This document shows positions 7,844 through 15,860 of a stretch of DNA of 64,000 bases, in pieces (within the stretch, counting starts at the first letter, position 1; the number at the start of each line of letters is the position of its first letter). Both the position numbers and the translations under genes were made by a program. Source of the stretch: Gemmatimonadota bacterium (GTDB lineage Bacteria > Latescibacterota > UBA2968 > GCA-2709665); contig JAPPNU010000067.1 of assembly GCA_028873695.1 (NCBI GenBank), positions 62,001 to 126,000 on the forward strand. The letters run 5' to 3'. The notes under the pieces are model-generated. The model worked only from the letters and a program-made list of their open reading frames with translations, was not told the origin of the DNA and ran no database searches.

Positions 7844-9241
7844 ATGCCACTGTGGAAGCCCGATCCATCGTTCTACCCGTCGCCCAGGATGGCCATGCAG
7901 GCCCCGCCGGAACGATACGGATACGTGTCCGCTCTCAATCCCGGCGCGAACGGCAGACCCGATGCCCTGTGCGTCGTTGATCTGGATCCGACGTCTCCCA
8001 CGTACAGTCAATCCATCTACTCCCTCGAGATGCCGTACAAAGGGGATGAACTCCACCACTTCGGCTGGAATGCCTGCAGTTCGGCCCTGTGTCCCTATGC
8101 GCCTCATCCCCACCTGGAACGACGCTACCTGATCCTGCCCGCCCTGCGTACATCGCGCATATACGTCGTGGATACCAGGCCCGACCCCGCCAGGCCCCAT
8201 ATTATCAAGATCATAGAGCCGGACGAGCTTATGGCCAGATCGGGCTACAGCCGGCCCCACACCGTACACTGCGGTCCCGACGCGATCTACGTCAGCGCGC
8301 TGGGGTCGGCGAACGGCAGCGACGGTCCGGGAGGAATCTTCCTGCTGGACCACTTCAGTTTCGACGTCATCGGGCCGTGGGAAATCCATCGGGGATCGCA
8401 GGAACTGGCGTACGACTTCTGGTGGCACCTGGCGGAAGACGTTATGATGAGCAGCGAATGGGGAAAGCCGGCGCAGTTCGAGAACGGGGTGGTGCCCGAG
8501 GACCTGCTGGCGAACCGGTACGGCCACCGGCTCCACTTCTGGGACCTCAGAAAACGCCGGCTCGATCAGACGGTCGACATCGGCCCCGAGAATCAGATGC
8601 TCCTGGAACTGCGGCCCGCTCATGATCCGCGAAAGACCTATGGCTTCGCGGGCGTAGTCGTCAGCACGGCGGACCTGTCCGCCTCCATCTGGACCTGGTT
8701 CCGCGAGAACGGCTCGTGGCGAATGCGAAAGGTGATTACGATTCCGGCCGTGCCGGCCGGTGCGGCGGACCTGCCGCCGCTGCTGAAGGGGTTCGAAGCC
8801 GTACCGCCGCTGGTCACCGATATCGATCTTTCGCTGGACGACCGGTTTCTGTACGTCTCCTGCTGGGGACTGGGCGAACTGCATCAGTACGACGTTTCCG
8901 ATCCGTTCGAGCCCGTGCTTGCCGGCAAGGTGGAAATCGGGGGCATTGTAAGCAAAAAGCCGCACACGGAGCGTGGCGGCTCGTTGTCGGGCGGCCCTCA
9001 GATGGTGGAGGTCAGCCGGGACGGCCGGAGGATCTATTTTACCAACTCGCTCTACAGCGCCTGGGACGACCAGTTCTATCCGTCGGGGATGGACGGGTGG
9101 ATGGCGAAAGCCTGCGCGGACCCCGATGGCGGCCTCGAACTGGATCCCGGTTTCTTTATCGAATTCGGCGACACGCGCGTCCACCAGGTCCGATTGGAAG
9201 GAGGAGATGCCTCTACCGATTCTTTCTGCTACCCTTCCTGA
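7844..9241 (+). CDS. Selenium-binding protein 56 family / methanethiol oxidase
   Basis: The 465-aa product is a full-length SBP56-family beta-propeller. Diagnostic blocks are HHFGWNACSSALCPYAPHPH, RPHTVHCGPDAIYVS, MMSSEWG and GGPQMVEVSRDGRRIYFTNS. Characterised bacterial members (MtoX) are copper-dependent methanethiol oxidases (EC 1.8.3.4) that produce formaldehyde, H2S and H2O2. The His/Cys residues thought to bind metal are present. The ATG has AAGGAA about 9 nt upstream. The last 35 nt overlap the next gene, implying translational coupling. Confidence 0.92.
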   Translation: MPLWKPDPSFYPSPRMAMQAPPERYGYVSALNPGANGRPDALCVVDLDPTSPTYSQSIYSLEMPYKGDELHHFGWNACSSALCPYAPHPHLERRYLILPALRTSRIYVVDTRPDPARPHIIKIIEPDELMARSGYSRPHTVHCGPDAIYVSALGSANGSDGPGGIFLLDHFSFDVIGPWEIHRGSQELAYDFWWHLAEDVMMSSEWGKPAQFENGVVPEDLLANRYGHRLHFWDLRKRRLDQTVDIGPENQMLLELRPAHDPRKTYGFAGVVVSTADLSASIWTWFRENGSWRMRKVITIPAVPAGAADLPPLLKGFEAVPPLVTDIDLSLDDRFLYVSCWGLGELHQYDVSDPFEPVLAGKVEIGGIVSKKPHTERGGSLSGGPQMVEVSRDGRRIYFTNSLYSAWDDQFYPSGMDGWMAKACADPDGGLELDPGFFIEFGDTRVHQVRLEGGDASTDSFCYPS

Positions 9242-9866
9242 CTGGATGGGGCCGTGGCTGGCGATGATCGGCTTCGGCGCCTTTCACGGGCTGAATCCCG
9301 GCATGGGCTGGCTGTTCGCCCTGTCCCTGGGCCTCCAGCACAACAGCGAACGCGCCGTCTGGATCGCCCTCTTCCCCATCGCGGCAGGCCATGCCGCCTC
9401 TATAGCCGTCGTCGCGGGGCTTGTACTGGCAGGCCTGCGCTTCATTTCCCTGTCCGCCCTGCAGTGGATGACCGCCTTCCTGCTGATCGCCTTCGGAATC
9501 TACAAGCTGTTCAACTATTACCGGCATCCTCGATGGGTGGGCATGAAGGTCGGGCCCGGAGACCTCTTCGCCTGGTCGTTTCTGATGGCCACCGCCCACG
9601 GCGCGGGGTTGATGGTGATACCGGCCCTTCTGGGCGTGGCGACCGCCAACCACCACGGTCCGCCGAACATGAGTTCGATGACGGACGTCCTTCTGGCCGT
9701 GGGCGTTCACACACTGGTCATGTGGCTCGTGATGGGCGCCGTCGCATGGATCGTCTACCGCAAACTGGGGCTGGCCGTGCTGCGGCGGAAGTGGATCAAC
9801 TTCGATCTGATCTGGGCGGTCTCCCTGCTCGTGGTGGGGAGCATAGCGCTGGCCACCGCGCTTTAG
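9207..9866 (+). CDS. Polytopic membrane protein coupled to SBP56, NicO-like motif
   Basis: This 219-aa protein has about six transmembrane segments and short loops. Its first helix contains FGAFHGLNPGMGWLFALSLG, which recalls the metal-binding HALEPGHG helix of NicO/RcnA nickel-cobalt transporters; further histidines occur in ATAHGAG and NHHGPP. The ATG has a near-perfect AAGGAGG and lies inside the SBP56 gene (35-nt overlap). A role in supplying metal to the methanethiol oxidase or moving its product is inferred from coupling alone. It could also be an uncharacterised membrane family. Confidence 0.8.
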   Translation: MPLPILSATLPDWMGPWLAMIGFGAFHGLNPGMGWLFALSLGLQHNSERAVWIALFPIAAGHAASIAVVAGLVLAGLRFISLSALQWMTAFLLIAFGIYKLFNYYRHPRWVGMKVGPGDLFAWSFLMATAHGAGLMVIPALLGVATANHHGPPNMSSMTDVLLAVGVHTLVMWLVMGAVAWIVYRKLGLAVLRRKWINFDLIWAVSLLVVGSIALATAL

Positions 9867-10079
9867 CCTCAATTCGAAAAAAGACAAAGGTCAATTTACC
9901 ACAAAAAGCACAAAAGGCACAGAAGGTGACCGTGCGAAAACGGGGTATCGAGGTCGTTTAAATGGATGAAATCTCCCTTCACGTCCAGTGACCTCAAGTA
10001 TCCGGGACCCTTGACGTCAATTCGCCTCTGTACTCGTGCATATAATCGACATTCAGATTACCGAACAATTGCGAATCAA
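9867..10079 (+). repeat. Family B intergenic repeat, copy B1
   Basis: This copy begins CCTCAATTCGAAAAAAGACA directly after a TAG stop codon. It contains the family blocks CCACAAAAAGCACAAAAGG, GCGAAAACGGGGTAT, TTCACGTCCAGTGACCT and TTGACGTCAATT. It is closest to copy B3 (47138-47348), which shares the whole length including the end block near GAATCAA. It lies between convergent genes, and no coding function is seen. Confidence 0.8.
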
Positions 10080-10121
10080 TGCCCGCCGCCGGGCGCGACG
10101 TATCAGCTCCGGAACCCGCGG

Positions 10122-10967
10122 TCATTCATCCGACAATTGCCCGAGCGCGTCGATCACCGGGTCAACGTCGAACACGTACCCGAACATCAGCGCCACCCGC
10201 CACAGCGCGATTTCCTTGGCCCATTCCTCCGTGCAGCTCTCCCCGTTCTCCACCGCCGTCGTGGCCTGCCGGATGGTGGAACAGACGTACCCCTTCCGAC
10301 CCATGTCGATCATGCCTCCCGGGCTGGCGAGAAGGCACCAGTTGATCGCGAATCCGATATAGATCAGGTGCCAGATTTCCCGCTCCCGGCAGACCGCATT
10401 CAGCTGATGGGAGTTGATGACCACGGGCTCGCCGGCTTGGGGAATCGCCTGCGGCGCGAAGTCGATGTGCTTGAACCCCGCCGAGATGTCCGGCTGGTTG
10501 TGCGCGCCTGTCATCTGCCTGCCCCGGTCCGCCTGCCACTGTTTCTTCGTCGTATCTTCCACCGCGCCTCGCGCCGATTCCGGCTCCGGGCCCGCCATCC
10601 CCTTGATGCGCCGGTATTCGTCGTAAGACGCGGTATAGCTCTCGCTCGATCCGACGTGAATTACGGTAAGGTCCGCCTGCCTCGCCGCATGGAGAAGCGG
10701 TGGAAAAACGTCCTGCGAAATCCTCATCGCCCTCGGCAGATATTCCACCATGCGGAACCAGCCGTCGTACGGCGACCCCGGGCCTGGGGGGATTTCGTCC
10801 ACCAGGCCGGGATTCCACGCGTGCATGCTGACCAGCGCCGTGCTTTCAAGCGGCACGTCCAGCATCCGCGTGGTCCAGCCCGCGTAACCGCGCCCGGGAA
10901 CGTCGGCGCCCAGGTCCGCGTCGTGCTGACGGTAGTAGTGCGCCGGAAGCGTTAGCGTTTCACCCAT
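10122..10967 (-). CDS. Isochorismatase-like protein with altered active site
   Basis: This 281-aa protein has the isochorismatase/nicotinamidase Rossmann-like fold, best seen around IGFAINWCLLASPGGMIDMG, where the nucleophilic Cys is retained. The usual catalytic Asp in the first strand (consensus DMQ) is replaced in TALVSMHAWNPG, and the expected Lys before the Cys is not evident in VVINSHQLNAV. It may be a divergent hydrolase or a non-catalytic relative. The ATG has GGGAG 5 nt upstream. It is the last gene on the strand after the CaiB/CitE/MaoC operon, separated from it by family C. Confidence 0.75.
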   Translation of the reverse strand: MGETLTLPAHYYRQHDADLGADVPGRGYAGWTTRMLDVPLESTALVSMHAWNPGLVDEIPPGPGSPYDGWFRMVEYLPRAMRISQDVFPPLLHAARQADLTVIHVGSSESYTASYDEYRRIKGMAGPEPESARGAVEDTTKKQWQADRGRQMTGAHNQPDISAGFKHIDFAPQAIPQAGEPVVINSHQLNAVCREREIWHLIYIGFAINWCLLASPGGMIDMGRKGYVCSTIRQATTAVENGESCTEEWAKEIALWRVALMFGYVFDVDPVIDALGQLSDE

Positions 10968-11040
10968 CGGGTCTCCCTTCTCTTTGCCTCATTTCGATAA
11001 AGGACATCCGTTGTATTGGTCATAAAGAGCCTGAATGCGG

Positions 11041-11395
11041 GTAGTGGGTAGAAGAAATGCGGGTAGACGCAAGACGTGAGCCGGTAGACGGTAGAAGAAA
11101 ACCTTGCCCGTCTTTTTTGTCCCTTCTTGCCTCCGGCACGAACGAAAACCCCCACAAGGCTGGTTATCTCTGCCCTCTCCCGGACCTACCCCCTAACCCC
11201 CTTCCTAAAGGAAGGGGGAATGGTAACCGGCGAATGTACCGGACTTGCAGACTTTCCGGAACGGCGATTTTCTTTCAATGAGAGTCTCTATAGAAAGCCA
11301 CCGAGTCGACGTCCGGCCTTTCTCCCTCTTTCCTTTAGGAGAGAGGGTCGGGGAGAGAGGTCTCGGCCGGGGGTAGAGGTCCCCGATGCGACGAT
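11041..11395. repeat. Family C intergenic repeat, copy C1
   Basis: A composite repeat shared with 50378-50697. It contains the block GTAGACGGTAGAAGAAA, then CACGAACGAAAACCC. A perfect 9-bp stem CCCCCTTCC / GGAAGGGGG with TAAA loop lies at 11197-11218, and an imperfect stem CCCTCTTTCC / GGAGAGAGGG at 11324-11347. It directly follows (3' side) the minus-strand CoA-transferase gene, so the hairpins may also stop transcription. Positions 10968-11040 hold nothing I recognise. Confidence 0.7.
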
Positions 11396-12601
11396 TCAGA
11401 TGACGCCGTCGCCGCGGAGGTCTTCGATCTCCGCCGTCGAATAGCCCAGAAGGTCTCGCAGAATCGGCTCGTTGTGTTCTCCGAGGGAGGGTCCGCGCCG
11501 GGGTTCGACGGACGGGCCCGCGACCTTGATCGGACTCGCCACGACCCTGGCTGTGCCGAACTCAGGATGCGGCAACTCCAGGATCATATCGTTCTCGTCC
11601 ACGTGCGGGTCGGCGAAGGCCTGCGCAACGGTATTCACCGGCGCGCAGGGCACCTTGCCCCTGAGCAGCGCCAGCCAGTCGGCGGTTGTCCTCTCGCGGA
11701 AGCGCTCCTTCAGAATCGGGACGAGCACCTCCCGGTTTTCCAGGCGGTCCGCAAAGGAGCGGAACCGGGGATCCTCCGCAAGTTCGGGCGTCCCGAGAAT
11801 GCCTGCGAGATTCTGAAAAAACTTCTCCTTTGCGCACATCACCACCAGCCAGCCGTCCTTTGTGGGCACCACCTGCGACGGAATCTGAGACGGATGGGAA
11901 GAGTCGGGCATCCGATTCGCCTCGTAACCTCCGGTCAGGTACCACGCCCCCACGTATCCCAGATGGGCGAGCGCCGTATCGAACAGATTCACGTCCACGT
12001 CGCACCCCAGCCCCGTCCGCCTGGCGCGGAAGATCGCGCTGGCCATGCCCAGAGACGCCATTGCGCCCGCGCCAAGGTCCACCAGAGAGAGTCCCGTCTT
12101 CGTCGGCGGGCCGTCAGGCTCCCCCGTAAGGCTCATCCATCCGGCGTAGCCCTGCATCAGATAGTCATATCCCGGCTCGTCGGCGCGAGGCCCGGTGCGC
12201 CCGAACGCGGAAAGCGAGCAGCACACGATCGAAGCCTTGACCTCACTCAGGGACGGATAGTCCAGACCCAGCCGGGCGGGAAGGTCTCCGCGCAGGTTGT
12301 TGAACACACCGTCGGAAACCGTCACCAGCCGGTGCAACACCTCCCCGGATCCAGAATTTCGCAGATTCAGCGTAATGCTCTTCTTGTTCCGGTTGAAACT
12401 CTGGAAATACAGGCTATCCCGATCTGTGGTATAGGGAGGCACGTAACGCGCGACGTCGCCGCGGGTCCCGGGATTTTCGACCTTGATAATCTCCGCGCCA
12501 AGGTCCGCGAGCATCATCGTCCCCCACGGGCCCGCGCCGAACTGCTCCACGGAGACAATCCTCATTCCGGCCAGCGGCGGGTGCTGGTGTCCTTCCTGCA
12601 A
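11396..12601 (-). CDS. Family III CoA-transferase (CaiB/BaiF)
   Basis: A 401-aa family III CoA-transferase. Recognised regions are PLAGMRIVSVEQFGAGP at the N-terminus, the CoA-pocket segment FNRNKKSITLNL, and the catalytic Asp in GLSLVDLGAGAMASLG, which forms the acyl-aspartyl intermediate. The start appears to be TTG at 12601 with AGAGGG 4 nt upstream; the first ATG (12565) would cut into the conserved N-terminal strand. It lies 123 nt downstream of the CitE-like gene. With the MaoC hydratase and CitE-like lyase it forms a set able to activate a C5 dicarboxylate, hydrate it and cleave it. Confidence 0.9.
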   Translation of the reverse strand: MQEGHQHPPLAGMRIVSVEQFGAGPWGTMMLADLGAEIIKVENPGTRGDVARYVPPYTTDRDSLYFQSFNRNKKSITLNLRNSGSGEVLHRLVTVSDGVFNNLRGDLPARLGLDYPSLSEVKASIVCCSLSAFGRTGPRADEPGYDYLMQGYAGWMSLTGEPDGPPTKTGLSLVDLGAGAMASLGMASAIFRARRTGLGCDVDVNLFDTALAHLGYVGAWYLTGGYEANRMPDSSHPSQIPSQVVPTKDGWLVVMCAKEKFFQNLAGILGTPELAEDPRFRSFADRLENREVLVPILKERFRERTTADWLALLRGKVPCAPVNTVAQAFADPHVDENDMILELPHPEFGTARVVASPIKVAGPSVEPRRGPSLGEHNEPILRDLLGYSTAEIEDLRGDGVI

Positions 12602-12724
12602 GTGACCCTCTCGTCTTTAGAAAAACACAGGGAAAAAGACACGCACCGGATCGAAGCGTCCGTCATCTGCCGTGAGCGATCGCGAACGCCGCGCGCCCCC
12701 TGAAGGTCTGCGGGCCGTTCCGGC

Positions 12725-13585
12725 TTACGCGCGCCCTTCGCCGTGTCGGTACAGAATCATTTGGGCCTGTTCCAGTACCGGCCGGTCGACCATCCGGCCG
12801 TCCACGGCTTCGGCGCCGCCGTCCGCACGGCGTTCGTGCGCGGTGAGAATCCTCCTGGCCCGCTTCACTTCGTCCCCCGTCGGGCTGAAGATTTCATTCA
12901 CCCCGCCAACCTGGTCCGGGTGGATCACGGCCTTTCCGGCAAACCCGAGGTCCCGGGCCCGACGCGCTTCGAGGGCCAGTCCGTCTAAATCTCGGATGTC
13001 GGTAAAGACCTTGTCTATGGCCCGGATCCCTCCGCTGGCCGCGGCGACGGCCAACGCCGACCGGGCATAGTCGAACAAGCCTTCACCGGGATGCGAAAAA
13101 AGGCCCATATCCAGGGCGAAATCCTCCGCGCCGAACATGAGCCCCGTCAGCCTGGGCGTGGCGGATGCGATCGCGGGAGCGTGAACCAGACCACCGGCGC
13201 TCTCAACGGTCGCCAGCAGCCTGACCGCGCCGGATGGCAATCCGACCGATTTCTCGTGTCCGTCGAGCCACCCGTGAAATTCAAGCACGTCTTTCGGACG
13301 CTGTACCTTGGGCAACACGAGTCCACGCAGAGGCGCCCCTTCGAGGGCCCGCAGATCGGCGTGCACTTCCGGGGATCCTGCCGCGTGTACTCTCACGAAC
13401 GCGTTCGCCCCGGTGGGCGCGGAGACCAGCGCCGCGGCGACCTGCCGGCGCGCGACGTCCTTCCCGCCCCCCGGTACGCCGTCTTCCAGATCGAAGATCA
13501 CGACGTCCGTCGACAGACCGAATGCCTTCTCGATCATCCGCTGCCGGTGCCCCGGCACAAACAGCCAGGACCGCATCGTCTTCAC
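12725..13585 (-). CDS. CitE-like (HpcH/HpaI) acyl-CoA lyase
   Basis: A 286-aa member of the CitE/malyl-CoA lyase family (TIM barrel, Mg-dependent). Motifs visible are MRSWLFVPGHRQRM, IFDLEDGV (metal-binding Glu/Asp), LVLPKV, LATVESAGGL and GAEDFALDMG. Family members cleave citramalyl-CoA, malyl-CoA or beta-methylmalyl-CoA to pyruvate or glyoxylate plus an acyl-CoA. A GTG at 13585 overlaps the MaoC stop by 4 nt (GTGA) and sits 8 nt after GAGGAG, so it is preferred over the ATG at 13576. A free-standing CitE without CitD/CitF argues against citrate lyase. Confidence 0.88.
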   Translation of the reverse strand: MKTMRSWLFVPGHRQRMIEKAFGLSTDVVIFDLEDGVPGGGKDVARRQVAAALVSAPTGANAFVRVHAAGSPEVHADLRALEGAPLRGLVLPKVQRPKDVLEFHGWLDGHEKSVGLPSGAVRLLATVESAGGLVHAPAIASATPRLTGLMFGAEDFALDMGLFSHPGEGLFDYARSALAVAAASGGIRAIDKVFTDIRDLDGLALEARRARDLGFAGKAVIHPDQVGGVNEIFSPTGDEVKRARRILTAHERRADGGAEAVDGRMVDRPVLEQAQMILYRHGEGRA

Positions 13586-14112
13586 CCGTCCTTCTCCTCG
13601 CGTATCTCCGGAAAGTTCGCTCCCGACGGCGCATTCGCCTTCTTGTAGACCATCACGCTGCGCGTCAGGTCGATGACGACCCGCCCGTCCTGATTCACTC
13701 CGCGTGTACGCACCTTCACGATTCCGGCTTCCGGGAACGACTTCGACTCGCGCCTGGCGAGTACCTCCGTTTCGCAATAGAGCGTATCGCCCACGAATAC
13801 GGGATTGGGAAGCCGGATTTCGCTCCAGCCGAGATTCGCCATCGCCTTCTCGCTCACGTCGGGCACACTCATGCCGACGACCAGTGCGAGTGTAAACGTA
13901 CTGTTCACCAGGATCTTTCCCCACCGCGTGCTCCTGGCATACGCCTCGTCAAAGTGAAGCGGATTGGTATTCAGCGTCAGGTGCGTGAACAACTGGTTGT
14001 CGGCCTCGGTCACCGTTCTTCCGAACCGGCTCCGGTAAACTTCACCCACGGCGAAATCCTCGTAGGACCTCCCGGTCCAGCCCGGTATTACCCTTCTTCC
14101 CCCTTTCGCCAT
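13582..14112 (-). CDS. MaoC-like enoyl-CoA hydratase
   Basis: A 176-aa single hot-dog-fold MaoC hydratase. The catalytic Asp/His region reads TVTEADNQLFTHLTLNTNPL followed by HFDEAYA, and the hydratase core helix is GKILVNSTFTLALVVGM. Mesaconyl-CoA and itaconyl-CoA hydratases belong to this group. The ATG at 14112 is chosen because AAAGG lies 8 nt upstream; an in-frame start 66 nt further up lacks one. First gene of the operon and translationally coupled to the CitE-like gene, so hydration probably feeds directly into the lyase. Confidence 0.88.
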   Translation of the reverse strand: MAKGGRRVIPGWTGRSYEDFAVGEVYRSRFGRTVTEADNQLFTHLTLNTNPLHFDEAYARSTRWGKILVNSTFTLALVVGMSVPDVSEKAMANLGWSEIRLPNPVFVGDTLYCETEVLARRESKSFPEAGIVKVRTRGVNQDGRVVIDLTRSVMVYKKANAPSGANFPEIREEKDG

Positions 14113-14206
14113 ACCGCGTGCCTTTCCACCGTCGCCTGTCGCCTGTGCGATCGCGATTCCGCCTGGCTTCAGCCCCAACGCCGGCTATCCGAATCCCGTT
14201 TTTGGG

Positions 14207-14235
14207 TTGACATCCCCGCCGTGATCGTCCATAAT
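14207..14235 (+). promoter_or_regulatory. Predicted sigma-70 promoter for the MFS gene
   Basis: TTGACA (14207-14212) and CATAAT (14230-14235) are separated by exactly 17 nt, 65 nt before the MFS start codon. This is one of the best consensus promoters in the window. Confidence 0.6.
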
Positions 14236-14299
14236 ATGTTTTCGCCGCATTTCGATGTCCAGCGCTTTCGAACGCGAATCGCCATAACCCGGTTCAACA

Positions 14300-15526
14300 A
14301 TGTCCGAACCATCCTCCGCAGGCTTCCAGGAGTTGCTGAACCGGCGGTTCGTCGCCCTTCTCTCCGTTTCCTTTCTTGCCAGTTTCGTCTCCTCGCCCCT
14401 CTACTCCTCACTCCTTCCGGTCTACGTGGAAGCCGGCCTTGCCCGGTCCCCGCTCTTTTCGGCCGGCCTGCGCGGACTCTTCTTCATGCTGGGGGGTCTC
14501 TGTTCCGTTCCCGCCGGCATGCTGTGCGATGCCTTCGGCATCAAGCGGGTGTTGATCCTGGGACAGTTCGGGCCGCTGCTGGCCGGCGCGATCTTTCTCA
14601 CTGGCGACCCCTTTCTCCTGTCGGCTCTGTGTATCGGCCTGGGCATGACGTTCGGCTTCAGCAGTACGGGCGGGCAGAGCTATCTTCTGGGTTCGGTTCC
14701 CGCCCGTGTCCTGGGCATGGCTTCCGGCGGATATTTCCTGAGCAGCACGCTCGGCAGCGCCGCGGGCAACCTGCTGGCCGGCCCCATTGCCGACAACCTG
14801 GGATACGAGCGGCTGGGGCATCTGGCATGCGCAACCGCCGCGGGCATCGTCGTTCTGTCGCTGGTCCTTCTGCCCAGCATCCCGCGTCCCGAAAACAACG
14901 AGCGATCGGCCACGCGATCTCTGGCGGGTTTTGTCGACCTCTGCCGGCGGCGGGAGGTACGCCTGCTGCTGGCCATCCGGTATCTGCCCACCAGCTACTG
15001 GGGGGCCGTGTCCCTGCTCATACCGCTGCTCATCTTTCGCGTCTCGGGAACCAACGCGTCCGTCACCACGTACAGCGCCATCAGCCTGGTCGCCGCCTGC
15101 GGCTCCCAGTTGCTCACGGGCCGGCTCGTGGATCGTATCGGCCGCTGGAAACCCGTCGTCGTTTCTTCTTCGCTTGTGGCCGTCAGCGCGGTGGGTCTGA
15201 CGTTTACGGCCCACACGCTCGCGGGACTGTATATCTTCGGGATCATGGCGTCCGTCTTCGCCTGGTCCCTCTCCACCACCATGCCGGGTATACTCCAACT
15301 GACCGCCCGCGAGGGCGAAGAGGGTCGGGTGGTGGGCAGCGCGCACGTCGCCTGGAGCGCCGGCATGCTCTCCGGAAGCCTGGGCGGCGGCAAACTCATC
15401 GACTGGGGCCCGTCCATACCCTTCGCCGTCGGCACGGTCTTCGCCCTGGGGGCGGTGGCCTGCGGCATCGGCTTGTACTACGCTCACAGGGCATCCGATC
15501 CCGGTCCCGGACGCCGCCTGGAATAA
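14300..15526 (+). CDS. Major facilitator superfamily transporter
   Basis: A 408-aa protein with about 12 hydrophobic segments and the MFS loop 2-3 signature variants GMLCDAFGIKRVL and GRLVDRIGRWKPV. The central cytoplasmic loop is near residues 195-225. Substrate is unknown. It is divergent from the MaoC-CitE-CaiB operon across a 187-bp region carrying its own promoter, so it may import the organic acid that operon degrades; this is an inference from position. No strong Shine-Dalgarno precedes the ATG. Confidence 0.85.
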   Translation: MSEPSSAGFQELLNRRFVALLSVSFLASFVSSPLYSSLLPVYVEAGLARSPLFSAGLRGLFFMLGGLCSVPAGMLCDAFGIKRVLILGQFGPLLAGAIFLTGDPFLLSALCIGLGMTFGFSSTGGQSYLLGSVPARVLGMASGGYFLSSTLGSAAGNLLAGPIADNLGYERLGHLACATAAGIVVLSLVLLPSIPRPENNERSATRSLAGFVDLCRRREVRLLLAIRYLPTSYWGAVSLLIPLLIFRVSGTNASVTTYSAISLVAACGSQLLTGRLVDRIGRWKPVVVSSSLVAVSAVGLTFTAHTLAGLYIFGIMASVFAWSLSTTMPGILQLTAREGEEGRVVGSAHVAWSAGMLSGSLGGGKLIDWGPSIPFAVGTVFALGAVACGIGLYYAHRASDPGPGRRLE

Positions 15527-15705
15527 ACCCGCCCGGAACGACGACGCCCGGTTCGGCGGAGAAGATGCGCTTGCGTGCAGGAATCAGATCCGTATATTCG
15601 ACCGAATCCCGCCCCCTCCGTCCGAATAAGCCTCGATTCCGCCATTCCCGTGGCAAAGGCTGTCGTAGAGTTCCAGTTGAGTTCCCAACAGGCGCTTTAG
15701 GATTT

Positions 15706-15847
15706 TCGTAGTTCCGTCGATTCGAAGTCTCGTGCCCTTTTGTTTTTCGTATTCTCGTCTATTCGTAGCCTCGTGCCTTTTTGTTTTTCGTATTCTCGTA
15801 GTTTCGTAGTCTCGTAATCTCGTAATCTCGTAGTTTCGCAGTTTCGT
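15706..15847 (+). repeat. Octamer array 1 (CGTAGTNT-type units)
   Basis: About 140 bp made mostly of 8-nt units starting CGT/CGC: CGTATTCT, CGTCTATT, CGTAGCCT, CGTAGTTT, CGTAGTCT, CGTAATCT (twice), CGTAGTTT, CGCAGTTT. Two units are extended by T-rich inserts. It ends 13 nt before the ATG at 15861. The same octamers, in the same orientation relative to the downstream gene, form the array at 51084-51442. Positions 15527-15705 hold nothing I recognise. Confidence 0.8.
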
Positions 15848-15860
15848 TCTGAGGTATTCA

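Noticed and set aside
7787..9184. Long open frame of 465 codons on the minus strand, antisense to the methanethiol oxidase gene
   Set aside because: It is a shadow of the SBP56 gene: the plus-strand frame encodes all family motifs, while the minus-strand product has no recognisable features.
13234..15711. 825-codon plus-strand frame across the CitE, MaoC and MFS genes
   Set aside because: The product is Arg/Pro-rich without domains, and overlaps three recognisable genes in other frames.
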